64,000 bases of DNA from contig JAJEBF010000051.1 of the NCBI GenBank assembly GCA_022824025.1, forward strand, positions 1-64,000, read 5' to 3'. Positions within the stretch are counted from its first letter, which is position 1; each line of letters starts with the position of its first letter. Below, one piece after another: positions 1 through 8,002 of the stretch. The DNA comes from Caldilineaceae bacterium (GTDB lineage: Bacteria > Chloroflexota > Anaerolineae > Caldilineales > Caldilineaceae). The notes beneath the pieces are model-generated. The model worked only from the letters and a program-made list of their open reading frames with translations. It was not told where the DNA came from and ran no database searches. The position numbers and the translations under genes are program-made.

Positions 1-680
1 ATTTCCTCGTAGCCCCCTCCGGTAATGAGACGGTAGAAGCGCATGTGCTCGCCGCCGGGGTCGAGAATGAAGTACTCCTTCACCCCGGCCAGCGCATAGT
101 CCCGCATCTTCTCTTCCGTATCCCTGAACACCTCCGCCGGCGCGGAGTCGGAGACCGACTCCACAACCATGTCGCAGACGCCTGCGAAGTGACGCCGGTC
201 GACGCCGCCCCACGGCGCCGGGTTGCTGTTCAGGATCACGCCGATGTCCGGCTTGCGCACCGCTTCGCGCTGTCCTGAAGGTTCATCAGGGTCCTCAATC
301 GTCAGGACAAAGCCGGTCTCCAGATTGATCAGCTTTGCGATGGCCTGTGTACTGAGATAACGGAGTAGCAGTTGGAGAAACCAGTTGTAGAGGTCGAGTT
401 GGGGCTCATTGGGCAAGGGTTTGGCCTCCAGTCTGCCGTTGTTCCATTCGTAGCTTACGTCAATGTCCGGGTATGGGTTTTCGTACCACTTGGCCCAGTA
501 CTCTTCCAGGGTGACGTAACGGCCGTCGTCGGGGGCAAAGGGATTGACAGACGGTTCGGGCCGCGCGAGAGGCTCCGCATGCACGTACGCGCCAGCGGAC
601 TCAGACATTTCTGTCGTGTCCGCCTGGGATGGATTTTTCTGTGTTTGGGACTGGTTGTGCAGGACTTCGTTGGAATCCAT
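1..680 (-). CDS. Uma2 family (DUF820) endonuclease-like protein, 3' end cut by the window
   Basis: Read on the minus strand from an ATG at 680, an open frame runs off the window at base 1, giving about 226 residues with no stop. The first 55 or so residues are polar and low-complexity. The rest shows the Uma2/DUF820 pattern: an early VTLEEYWAKW segment, then RKPDIGVI, then a strand reading CDMVVESVSD followed by EKMRDYALAGVKEYFILD. The family adopts a PD-(D/E)XK-like fold, and the PDIGV Asp and VVESVS Glu fit its acidic positions. The biochemical role of Uma2 proteins is mostly unknown. They are abundant in Cyanobacteria and Chloroflexota. The family call is firm; nuclease activity is an inference. 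Confidence 0.85.
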   Translation of the reverse strand, partial: MDSNEVLHNQSQTQKNPSQADTTEMSESAGAYVHAEPLARPEPSVNPFAPDDGRYVTLEEYWAKWYENPYPDIDVSYEWNNGRLEAKPLPNEPQLDLYNWFLQLLLRYLSTQAIAKLINLETGFVLTIEDPDEPSGQREAVRKPDIGVILNSNPAPWGGVDRRHFAGVCDMVVESVSDSAPAEVFRDTEEKMRDYALAGVKEYFILDPGGEHMRFYRLITGGGYEE

Positions 681-1124
681 GCTGCCTCCTCCGGCATCGC
701 GGCTGCGCGCAACACGGCCTACGTGTCGCCATTCTATCACGAAATCTGTAACCCCAGCTAGCACCCCATTCAAAAGGGTACTTCCTGATTCACCGGATCA
801 CCCCATCACTTCCCTTCAGACGACACAAGGAGACCTTTTCAATTGACCGACTCGCCCGGCAGCGCCAGCCTCAGCATGGAGTAGCGGTCTCAACAGCTGC
901 CCATGGGGCCAGCACCGAGCCGGATTCCGGGTACGTCGCAACCCCGCGCAGATTGACGAACGGCTGACTGTTGTGTAGGCTTGGTTCTGCATACGAATAT
1001 GTGACATCTGCTGTATCAGCTCGGTCAGTTGAATACCGACAAAGAAGAGGGAACGAGTTCCTGTGCTTGCTTCTCTCTTTTCTTTTTGTCATCCGCCGTT
1101 CCGTCCCGTAACAAGGATTCAAAC
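681..1124. other. intergenic region between Uma2 and GH36 genes
   Basis: This 444-base stretch holds no convincing gene. Its only notable element is a short segment at 838-884 that resembles the 3' end of the GH36 gene downstream (listed separately). The Uma2 gene and the GH36 gene diverge from here, so promoters for both should lie within it, but no clear -35/-10 pair stands out. Confidence 0.6.
838..884 (+). pseudogene. possible remnant of a second GH36 3' end
   Basis: The bases at 838-884 read as the tail of a protein, DSPGSASLSME then stop. The true C-terminus of the downstream GH36 gene (about 2929-2972) reads DSPGSANLKMT then stop. The match covers roughly 45 bases and includes the stop position. 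It could be the last trace of a deleted duplicate, with the present gene being the surviving copy. It is short, so chance similarity cannot be excluded. Confidence 0.3.
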
Positions 1125-2972
1125 ATGAGCGCCTGGTTTCAGATGCTGCGCGAACAGCTGCAATTCGACCATATCCATACCCTGCGCGAATCCGTTCCCT
1201 TTGGCATCGGCGGCATCGCCTCTGATGCCTGGCGAGTGGCCGGCATAGAGCGCGTCGACACGTCCGAATCTGTGCTGACAGCGCACACCGAGGAAGGCGC
1301 TGAGGTCCAGTGGCATATGCGCTTTTTTGCCGATACACGCGCGGTCGAATGCTGGGGCGTGCTGAAGAACCGGGGCAGCCGGCCCCTGCAGAATCTTACC
1401 GAATGCCTCACCTGGGACCTGAATCTGCCGCTGCAGCCGGCCTTCGGCGAGCCATGGATCCGCCGCGTAAACGGTGTGCGGTTCCTGGCCAACTACTTTC
1501 CGCCCCATGACTTTGCCCTCGTCGACCGTCAGCTGTTGAAGACGCCGCAGGTCTATCCAACCTTTTCCATCCAGGCGGGCGAGGGCGGCCGCTCCTCCGA
1601 CGGGCACCTGCCCTGCGCGATCGTCTGCAATGCGCAGCGCACGCAGGGCTTGGCCCTCTTCGTGGAATGGTCGGGGCTGTGGCGTATCGGCCTGACACCG
1701 GAGCCGCGCGGCGCGGGCGAAGCAGATACCGACTGGCCGGTTCGTCTGCAGGCTGGCCTGTGGGGCTTGTCGCTGCATCTGCAGCCGGGGCAGTCCCTTC
1801 CTTTGCCGCGTGTGCTGCTCACGGCGTTCGAAGGCGACCTCGATGACGGCGGCAACGCGCTGCGCCGCCACATTCGCCGCCATGTCATGCCCTCCCTCGC
1901 CGGCGAGGAGGTCCTGCCGCCGACATCCTTCAACCACTGGTTCGCTTTCCTCGACAACTTCACCGCCCAGGGTTTGCGTCCCGCGGTCGACGCAGCGGCC
2001 GCGGCCGGTCTGGAGTACTTCTGCATCGACAGCGGCTGGTTCGCGGGCGATGGCCGCAAAGGCGTCGGCAACTGGGAAGAGGGCGATCCCGAGAAATTCC
2101 CCGGCGGCGTCGCGCCTTTCGCCGACTATGTGCGTTCCCAGGGGCTGAAATACGGCGCCTGGTTCGAGCCGGAATGGGCCCACAAGAACAGCCAGCTCTA
2201 TCGCGCCCATCCGGACTGGTTCTGGGATACGCCCCCGCGGCCGCCGGTTCCAGGTCCAGGCATGCACTTCGTCGATTCTGAATTCGGTCTGCTCGATCTG
2301 GGTCTGGCGGAGGCGCGCCAGTGGTGGCTCGATCGCATCGTGCGCGCCTATGAGGAATGGGGCGTGCGCTGGATTCGCTGGGACTTCAGCCAGGACCCGC
2401 GCCCGAACTGGGAGCGCGGCCTCGCGTCTGGCGAGATCGGCTGGCGGCAGATCCGGCACGTGCAAGGTCTGTACCAGGTTCTGGACGAGATCATGGCGGC
2501 CTGCCCGGACCTGTTTATCGAACAGTGCTCGATCGGCGGCTTTCGGATCGACCTCGGCACCGTGCGCCGCGGCCATAGCTTCTGGATGAACGACCACACC
2601 ACCCACTCGGCGCTGGTGCGCGCCTTTCAACACGGCTTGAACATAGTCCTTCCCGGAAACTATGCCAATACCAACATCTGCCAGGATCGGCACAATTACA
2701 CCACATACGACTACCTGTCCCACGCTGCGGGCGGCTTCGGCTACAGTGGAAAACTGTGGGAGGCGCCCACCGCCGATTTTGAGCGCTACCGGGCCGCGGT
2801 TGAGGAGTTCAAGAGCTTCCGCGAGATCCTGTTGGGCGACTACCGGCGGCCAACAGGCCAGCCGTCCAGCGCCGACGAATACGCCCAGGTGATATTCAGC
2901 GATGGCGGCCGCTCTGTTACAATGGAGTTCAACGCCGATTCTCCGGGCAGCGCCAACCTCAAAATGACATAA
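1125..2972 (+). CDS. alpha-galactosidase, glycoside hydrolase family 36
   Basis: A 615-residue protein expected to release terminal alpha-galactose from oligosaccharides. The N-terminal half is a beta-rich domain and the catalytic TIM barrel starts around residue 270. Barrel signatures are FCIDSGWFAG, the WFEPEWAHKNS segment, the nucleophile strand WIRWDFSQDP (Asp nucleophile) and the acid/base region CSIGGFRIDLGT followed by SFWMNDHT. In classical GH36 enzymes the nucleophile strand is KWDxN; here it is RWDFS, so specificity may differ. ATG 1125 is chosen because homologous sequence starts there; an in-frame extension to 1029 is low-complexity. No signal peptide is visible, so it probably acts in the cytoplasm on imported oligosaccharides. 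An SDR gene follows on the same strand. Confidence 0.85.
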   Translation: MSAWFQMLREQLQFDHIHTLRESVPFGIGGIASDAWRVAGIERVDTSESVLTAHTEEGAEVQWHMRFFADTRAVECWGVLKNRGSRPLQNLTECLTWDLNLPLQPAFGEPWIRRVNGVRFLANYFPPHDFALVDRQLLKTPQVYPTFSIQAGEGGRSSDGHLPCAIVCNAQRTQGLALFVEWSGLWRIGLTPEPRGAGEADTDWPVRLQAGLWGLSLHLQPGQSLPLPRVLLTAFEGDLDDGGNALRRHIRRHVMPSLAGEEVLPPTSFNHWFAFLDNFTAQGLRPAVDAAAAAGLEYFCIDSGWFAGDGRKGVGNWEEGDPEKFPGGVAPFADYVRSQGLKYGAWFEPEWAHKNSQLYRAHPDWFWDTPPRPPVPGPGMHFVDSEFGLLDLGLAEARQWWLDRIVRAYEEWGVRWIRWDFSQDPRPNWERGLASGEIGWRQIRHVQGLYQVLDEIMAACPDLFIEQCSIGGFRIDLGTVRRGHSFWMNDHTTHSALVRAFQHGLNIVLPGNYANTNICQDRHNYTTYDYLSHAAGGFGYSGKLWEAPTADFERYRAAVEEFKSFREILLGDYRRPTGQPSSADEYAQVIFSDGGRSVTMEFNADSPGSANLKMT

Positions 2973-3078
2973 ATGAGGTTTGAGAAACCCCGGCAGGAGC
3001 GTTAAGGGAATTGGCCTCTCACCCACTTCCCCTTCAAGCACGCCACCATCTGACCACCACCCGAACAGGCAACGGACC

Positions 3079-3834
3079 ATGACATCGACGGTTGCGAACG
3101 TAAAGGACAAAGTCATTCTCGTCACCGGCGGCGCGCAGGGCATCGGCGGCGCGGCCGCGCGGCTGTGCGCGCAGCGCGGGGCCGAGGTGATCATCACCGA
3201 CATCAAGGACGAAACCGGCGAAGCGCTCGCCGCGTCTCTGCAGGCCGAGGGCCACAAAGCCTGCTATGAAAGGCTCGACGTGCGCCGCCACGAGGACGCG
3301 CAGCGGGTCTTCGGCAAGGTGAAGGAGCGCCACGGACGACTCGACGTCCTCATCTGCTCCGCCGGCGTTCTGCGGGGACCGATGCTTATGCCGGACGCCT
3401 TCCCTGTCGATGTCTTCGACGACGTGATCGCGGTCAACGTGCGCGGCGTCTTCCTGTGCGTAAAGGAGGCCTACCCTCTGCTCCAGGCCAGCGATAAGGG
3501 TGTGATCCTGCTGGTTGGCTCAGGGGCCGGCGTCACCGGGGGCAGCTCTTCGATCGCCTACGGGACCAGCAAGGGCGCGGTCAACGGGATGGGCATGACC
3601 CTGGAAAACCATCTGCGAGGCAAAGGCATCCGCGTCAACGTCGTCTGTCCCGGCGGTATTGAGACGGAGTTGAAACTGAGGCAGATGCGCGAGGCGGCTG
3701 AGGCTCTGGGCCAGGCGTTCGACCTGGAGGATGCGCGCGCCCGCTTGGGTGATCCTGAAGGCGTCGGCGCGGCGCTGGCCTTCCTCGCCTCCGATGACGG
3801 CAGCTACGTGCGGCGCAATCTCTTTACACGCTGA
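3079..3834 (+). CDS. SDR family NAD(P)-dependent oxidoreductase
   Basis: A 251-residue classical short-chain dehydrogenase. The cofactor loop is TGGAQGIGG near residue 18, the following Asp-rich turn is ITDIKDE, the CSAGVL segment replaces the usual NNAG, and the active site is YGTSK with a Ser upstream (VGSGAG). The chain stops at SYVRRNLFTR instead of the usual glycine-rich C-terminus, so it is slightly short. The start at ATG 3079 places the Rossmann strand close to the N-terminus. Its position between GH36 and GH4 genes suggests oxidation or reduction of a sugar or polyol; the substrate cannot be read from sequence. Confidence 0.85.
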   Translation: MTSTVANVKDKVILVTGGAQGIGGAAARLCAQRGAEVIITDIKDETGEALAASLQAEGHKACYERLDVRRHEDAQRVFGKVKERHGRLDVLICSAGVLRGPMLMPDAFPVDVFDDVIAVNVRGVFLCVKEAYPLLQASDKGVILLVGSGAGVTGGSSSIAYGTSKGAVNGMGMTLENHLRGKGIRVNVVCPGGIETELKLRQMREAAEALGQAFDLEDARARLGDPEGVGAALAFLASDDGSYVRRNLFTR

Positions 3835-3993
3835 CGCTTCTGTACGCAGACAGCGCGCGCAGACGAGGAGTGAGAAGGTCCGCTTATTGCTTCCTTCTCC
3901 CAACTCCGCGCTCATTTCGCGCTGCGCCAGCCCATCGAACAATTTCCCCTGGTCCGGTTCCCTTTCCTCTGTGGGTGTTCCCCGTAGATGTCG

Positions 3994-3999
3994 TATAAT
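3994..3999 (+). promoter_or_regulatory. candidate -10 box upstream of the GH4 gene
   Basis: A perfect TATAAT lies about 100 bases before the GH4 start, in the 267-base gap after the SDR gene. The region 16-18 bases upstream does not match TTGACA, so this is only a half-supported promoter. The rest of the gap contains nothing recognisable. Confidence 0.3.
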
Positions 4000-4101
4000 G
4001 GAGTGTACATCAAGAAAACTTACTTCCACTCAATGCCTTCGCGCAACCAGATGGGGTCGCAGGCACTGGGCAGCGCGCTCGACCATACGGAGAACCCTTC
4101 C

Positions 4102-5661
4102 ATGCCGATAAAAATCGCAATGATCGGGGCCGGCTCGATCGGCTTCACCCGCAAGCTGATGCACGACATTCTCGCCGTGCCCGAGCTGGCCGACACCCAC
4201 TTTGCCTTTATGGATATCAACGCCAGCAACCTGGATATGGTGATGCAGCTGGCGCAGCGGGATATCGATGCCAACGGCCTGCCCGCCGCGATCACGCCCA
4301 CGACCGACCGCCGCGAAGCCATCACCGACGCCGACTATGTGATCTCGGTGGTCCGCCAGGGCGGGCTTGACGCCTTCCAGCTCGATATCGACATCCCCCT
4401 CAAGTACGGCATCGACCAGTGTGTCGGCGATACGATCTGCGCCGGCGGCATCATGTACGGTCAGCGCACCATCCCCGCGCTGCTGGACGTCTGCGCCGAC
4501 ATCCGTGCGGTCGCCAAACCGGATGCCCTCTTCCTCAACTATTCGAACCCGATGGCAATGAATATCTGGGCCTGCAACCAGTACGGCGGCGTGCCCACCG
4601 TCGGCCTCTGCCACGGCGTGCAGGGCGGCCACTGGCAAATCGCGAGCTGCATTGAGCACTGGGCCAAAAAAGAGGGGCTGATCGCGGCTGACGCCATGGT
4701 GCACCGCAACGAGGTCGATATCATCTGCGCCGGCATCAATCACCAGACCTGGTACATTCAGGTGCAGTGGCGGGGTATGGACATGACGTCGCGCCTGCTG
4801 GAGCTCTTCGAGGCCCACCCGGAATTCCCCACCACCGAGAAGCTGCGCATCGACATGATCCGGCGCTTCGGCTACTACACCACCGAATCCAACGGCCATG
4901 TGAGCGAATACGTGCCCTGGTACCGCAAACGCCCCGACGAGATCAACGACTGGATCGATCTCTCCAGCTGGATCAACGGCGAGACCGGCGGCTATCTGCG
5001 CGTCTGCACCGAAGGCCGCAACTGGTTCGAGACCGATTTCCCCAACTGGATGAAACAGGAGCCGCCGACCATCGCGCCCGACAAGCGCAGCGAGGAGCAC
5101 GGCTCCTATATCATCGAAGGGCTGGAGACGGGGCGCCCCTACCGCGGCCATTTCAACATGATCAACCAGGGCCACATCACCAATCTGCCTGACGGCTGCT
5201 GCATCGAGATCCCGGGCTATGTCGACAAGAACGGCATCAACATGCCCGTTGTCGGCGATCTGCCCCTCGCCTGCGCCGCCACCTGCGCCGCCAGCGTCCA
5301 GGTCCAGCGCATGGCGGTCGAAGCGGCCGTCCACGGCGATGTGACGTTGCTTAAGCAGGCGATGCTGCACGACCCGCTGACCGCAGCCGTCTGCAACCCG
5401 GAAGAGATCTGGCAGATGACCGATGAGATGCTCGTGGCTCAGGCGCGCTGGCTGCCGCAGTACCAGGAGCATATCCCCGCGGCGCAGGCCCGGCTGGCAG
5501 AGGCCGAGCGCAACAATACCCGCGCCCGGCTGCGGGAAGGTTGGAAAGGCGCGGCGCGTCAGCATACCAAGAGCGTTGCCGAGATGGCGCAGGACAAAGC
5601 CGCCGCCACCATGAACGCCGCAGCCGCCGATAAAGGCGAGATGACGAAGGAACCGGCCTGA
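4102..5661 (+). CDS. alpha-glucosidase/alpha-galactosidase, glycoside hydrolase family 4
   Basis: A 519-residue GH4 enzyme. These hydrolases use NAD+ and a divalent metal in an oxidation-elimination mechanism. The N-terminal dinucleotide loop is GAGSIGF (residues about 8-14). Other family signatures are GDTICAGGIMYGQRTIP, NYSNPMAMN, the metal-binding Cys in GLCHGVQGG, and the His in INHQTWYI. ATG 4102 is chosen because the Rossmann strand MPIKIAMIG begins there; upstream in-frame codons lack similarity. The tail is Ala/Lys-rich. A dioxygenase gene starts 21 bases downstream, so the two are likely co-transcribed. Several alpha-linked sugars are possible substrates. Confidence 0.92.
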   Translation: MPIKIAMIGAGSIGFTRKLMHDILAVPELADTHFAFMDINASNLDMVMQLAQRDIDANGLPAAITPTTDRREAITDADYVISVVRQGGLDAFQLDIDIPLKYGIDQCVGDTICAGGIMYGQRTIPALLDVCADIRAVAKPDALFLNYSNPMAMNIWACNQYGGVPTVGLCHGVQGGHWQIASCIEHWAKKEGLIAADAMVHRNEVDIICAGINHQTWYIQVQWRGMDMTSRLLELFEAHPEFPTTEKLRIDMIRRFGYYTTESNGHVSEYVPWYRKRPDEINDWIDLSSWINGETGGYLRVCTEGRNWFETDFPNWMKQEPPTIAPDKRSEEHGSYIIEGLETGRPYRGHFNMINQGHITNLPDGCCIEIPGYVDKNGINMPVVGDLPLACAATCAASVQVQRMAVEAAVHGDVTLLKQAMLHDPLTAAVCNPEEIWQMTDEMLVAQARWLPQYQEHIPAAQARLAEAERNNTRARLREGWKGAARQHTKSVAEMAQDKAAATMNAAAADKGEMTKEPA

Positions 5662-5681
5662 ATCAGAATCAAGGAGTCAAC

Positions 5682-6452
5682 ATGTCTATCAAACTCACGC
5701 AGGAGCAGATCGACAGCTACCGGCGCAACGGCTACCTGGTCGTCGAAGGACTGCTGGAGCCGGATGAGGTGGAGGGGCTGCGCACCCGTATGCGCGAGTA
5801 TACCCACGGCGGCCGCTCGCAGGACCGGATTCGCGTGCAGATCGAGCCGCGCGTCCAGCGCGGAGAACTGCAAGTCGATACGCCGGGCGACGGTATCCGC
5901 AAAATCGATGGCCTGGTCGAATCCGATGATCGATTCCATGCCCTGGGCAGCAACGGCAACATCATCAGCGTTCTCGAACAGATCATCGGCCCGGACATCA
6001 AGATGTTCCGCAATGCCGTCCTCTTGAAACCGCCCGAAGTCGGTTCGGCCAAGGGCATGCACCAGGACTCTCCTTACTGGCCGATCGAGCCGATGGACCT
6101 CTGCTCCTGCTGGTTCGCGTTTGACGACGCAACAGAGGAGAACGGCTGCATGGCCGTCATTCCCGGCAGCCACAAGTGGGGCCCGCAACCCCATATCGAC
6201 GTGACCGACGACTACGTAGTCGATCCCGAATACTATGACGAGGCCGATATGCAGCTGGCGCCGGTGAAGGCAGGCGGCGGGCTCTTCTTCCACTCGCTCC
6301 TGCTCCACTACACCGCGCCCAACCGCTCGGACAGATGGCGCCGCGCGATCGCGCTCTCCTACATGTCGTCGCGTTCCAAATACACCAGGGACGGCGAAGG
6401 ACCGGTCTACCATCACATTCAGGGCCGGACATTCGACGGTTGTGTCCGCTAA
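5682..6452 (+). CDS. phytanoyl-CoA dioxygenase (PhyH) family protein
   Basis: A 256-residue Fe(II)/2-oxoglutarate dioxygenase-like protein. The N-terminus, QEQIDSYRRNGYLVVEGLL, is typical of PhyH proteins. The metal triad is visible as HQD in GMHQDSPYW (His and Asp) and a distal His in FHSLLLHYTAPNRS, with the Arg that binds 2-oxoglutarate following in RWRRAIALSY. Initiation at ATG 5682 follows an AAGGAG ribosome site. It probably shares an operon with the GH4 gene 21 bases upstream. PhyH homologues hydroxylate very diverse small molecules, so the substrate is unknown. A second, unrelated-length paralogue lies at 35474-36709. Confidence 0.9.
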   Translation: MSIKLTQEQIDSYRRNGYLVVEGLLEPDEVEGLRTRMREYTHGGRSQDRIRVQIEPRVQRGELQVDTPGDGIRKIDGLVESDDRFHALGSNGNIISVLEQIIGPDIKMFRNAVLLKPPEVGSAKGMHQDSPYWPIEPMDLCSCWFAFDDATEENGCMAVIPGSHKWGPQPHIDVTDDYVVDPEYYDEADMQLAPVKAGGGLFFHSLLLHYTAPNRSDRWRRAIALSYMSSRSKYTRDGEGPVYHHIQGRTFDGCVR

Positions 6453-6518
6453 AAGCGGCGGTGGCCACCGTATGGTCACAGCGCAGGCCCTAGGCCATTG
6501 CATGAAGGAGCGAACTCA

Positions 6519-7256
6519 ATGCAGTATCGTATCGAAGGCACAACCCTGCCGGTTGTCACGGTTACACTGACCCCCGGTGAGCGCATCTACTCATCCTCCG
6601 GCGGCATGAGCTGGATGACGCAGGCCGTGGAGATGGATACCAATACCGGCGGCGGCCTGGGGAAGATGTTCAAACGCGCGCTTTCCGGCGAATCCCTCTT
6701 TGTGGTCGACTATTACGTAGACAGGGGCCAGGGTGAAGTTGCCTTTTCGGCGGAGTTTCCCGGCAAGATCCTCGACCTTGATCTCGCTGCCGGGCAGTCG
6801 GTGATTGTGCAGAAAGACGCGTTCATGTGCGCGGACAAGAGCGTTGACCTGGACATGCACTTCCGCAAGCGGCTCGGCGCAGGCCTGTTTGGCGGCGAGG
6901 GCTTCATACTGCAGCGGCTGACCGGCCCCGGCAAGGCCTTTGTCAACTTTGACGGCGAGATCCTGGTCAAGGAGCTGCAGCCGGGCGAGCTGCTGCGCGT
7001 CGACACCGGCCACGTGGCCATGATCGATCCGACCGTCGATTTCGATGTCGAGATTGTGCGCGGCTTCAAGAACATTCTGCTCGGCGGCGAGGGCCTCTTC
7101 CTGGCGACGCTGCGCGGACCGGGCAAAGCCTATCTGCAGACCATGCCGATGGACAAACTGGCGCAGAAGATCGCCCAGTATATACCCCAGGTCGGCGGCA
7201 AGGGCCAGAGCGGCGGCGGCAACGTCGATCTGGGTCAGCTGTTCGGAGGGCGTTAG
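6519..7256 (+). CDS. TIGR00266/AIM24 family protein
   Basis: A 245-residue all-beta protein. The opening MQYRIEGTTLPVVTVTL and the SGGMSWMTQAVEM segment are characteristic of the TIGR00266/AIM24 family. Internal repeats are visible around GEGFILQRLTGPGKAFVNF and GEGLFLATLRGPGKAYL, consistent with the tandem beta-prism-like fold. The C-terminus is Gly/Gln-rich. ATG 6519 is preferred over an upstream TTG at 6498 because GGAG (6507-6510) sits at proper spacing. Bacterial members have no agreed function; the family name comes from a yeast mitochondrial protein needed for inner-membrane organisation. Confidence 0.85.
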   Translation: MQYRIEGTTLPVVTVTLTPGERIYSSSGGMSWMTQAVEMDTNTGGGLGKMFKRALSGESLFVVDYYVDRGQGEVAFSAEFPGKILDLDLAAGQSVIVQKDAFMCADKSVDLDMHFRKRLGAGLFGGEGFILQRLTGPGKAFVNFDGEILVKELQPGELLRVDTGHVAMIDPTVDFDVEIVRGFKNILLGGEGLFLATLRGPGKAYLQTMPMDKLAQKIAQYIPQVGGKGQSGGGNVDLGQLFGGR

Positions 7257-7332
7257 TTGGTTTTGGCTGATCGCAACGTCGTGAACTGGAGAGCAGGAGG
7301 CGCTGCGGGGACGTCAGAGAGCAGAGGTAAAA

Positions 7333-7563
7333 GTGTTCACTTGCGCGGTCTGTCATGCCAATGAGAGCCGGGACGAACTGGTGACTGAAGTATTTCAGAT
7401 TGATGGACAATATGTGCTTGTAGATAGGATCCCGGCTACTGTTTGCGCCCGTTGTGGGGAAGAATCTTTCAGCCGCGACACCACCGAAAAGGTTCGCCTT
7501 CTGGTTCATGGCCAGGCGGAATCCGCGAAGTCGATTTCCATGCCGGTATTCGAGTTCGCTTAG
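7333..7563 (+). CDS. YgiT-type zinc finger protein (MqsA N-terminal-like)
   Basis: A 76-residue protein with two CxxC pairs (Cys4/Cys7 and Cys38/Cys41) that would bind one zinc ion, plus the family segment QIDGQYVLVDRIPATVC. It starts at GTG 7333. YgiT-type domains usually occur as antitoxins beside a DUF4258 or MqsR-type toxin, often followed by an HTH. Here no toxin gene is present on either side and no HTH follows, so it is an orphan. The neighbouring minus-strand higA remnant suggests this 700-base interval is a decaying toxin-antitoxin patch. Confidence 0.75.
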   Translation: MFTCAVCHANESRDELVTEVFQIDGQYVLVDRIPATVCARCGEESFSRDTTEKVRLLVHGQAESAKSISMPVFEFA

Positions 7564-7611
7564 TATGGCGGCCGCGGTGTCGTAAACTGCAGTTGTTTGG
7601 CGATGCTCGCT

Positions 7612-7939
7612 TTACGGGACGACCTCTACAAGCGGTTTTATATCGCTGTTGTCGGTCTTGGCCCGGGCGAGTTCCAGGTCGTACATCTGCTGCAGGTTCA
7701 GCCAGAAGTCGGGTGTCATCCCCAGCGCCTTTCCGATTCGAAGCGCCGAGTCCGCGGTAATCGACCCGGTGGTCGTGGACGATGTCATGGATGCGAATCG
7801 GAGGAACGCCTATCGTCCTGGCCAAGCGGTATTGCGTGACGCCCAACCCCTGCATTATCTCCGCCAAATGCTCTCTCGGATGAATCGGTCCGGCAATGTC
7901 AGCAGTTTGCCCCGCGGTGTCGTTTGAATCAGTGGGCAC
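7612..7939 (-). pseudogene. higA: HigA-family antitoxin, broken by a frameshift
   Basis: From GTG 7939 the minus strand encodes IHPREHLAEIMQGLGVTQ and the HTH segment RLARTIGVPPIRIHDIVH, which is the HigA/XRE antidote pattern. Near 7765-7767 the frame is lost. Removing one base of the GGG run there restores RSITADSALRIGKALGMT, then PDFWLNLQQMYDLELARA, ending at a stop at 7612-7614. The two halves join exactly where a normal HigA continues, so this is a one-base insertion (or sequencing error) in an otherwise complete gene. No HigB toxin lies upstream, where the glutamate-cysteine ligase-like gene ends. The uninterrupted first frame runs on to 7469 with nonsense sequence. Confidence 0.8.
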
Positions 7940-8002
7940 AGGGTTTTCTTCTCAATGGTAGTCGGTAGTTTCGATTTTTCGATCCTGGCCGGATGACTGA
8001 CG

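Noticed and set aside
1119..3257. A 712-residue minus-strand open frame opposite the GH36 gene
   Set aside because: It is the antisense shadow of a GC-rich gene. It has no domain signature, and the plus strand has a clear GH36 enzyme.
3079..3834. A frameshift at the SDR 3' end
   Set aside because: The ending SYVRRNLFTR looked cut short, but the whole catalytic core is intact and such short endings occur in SDRs. No continuation with similarity was found in other frames.
4030..5565. A 511-residue minus-strand open frame
   Set aside because: It is the complement of the GH4 gene, with no motif of its own.
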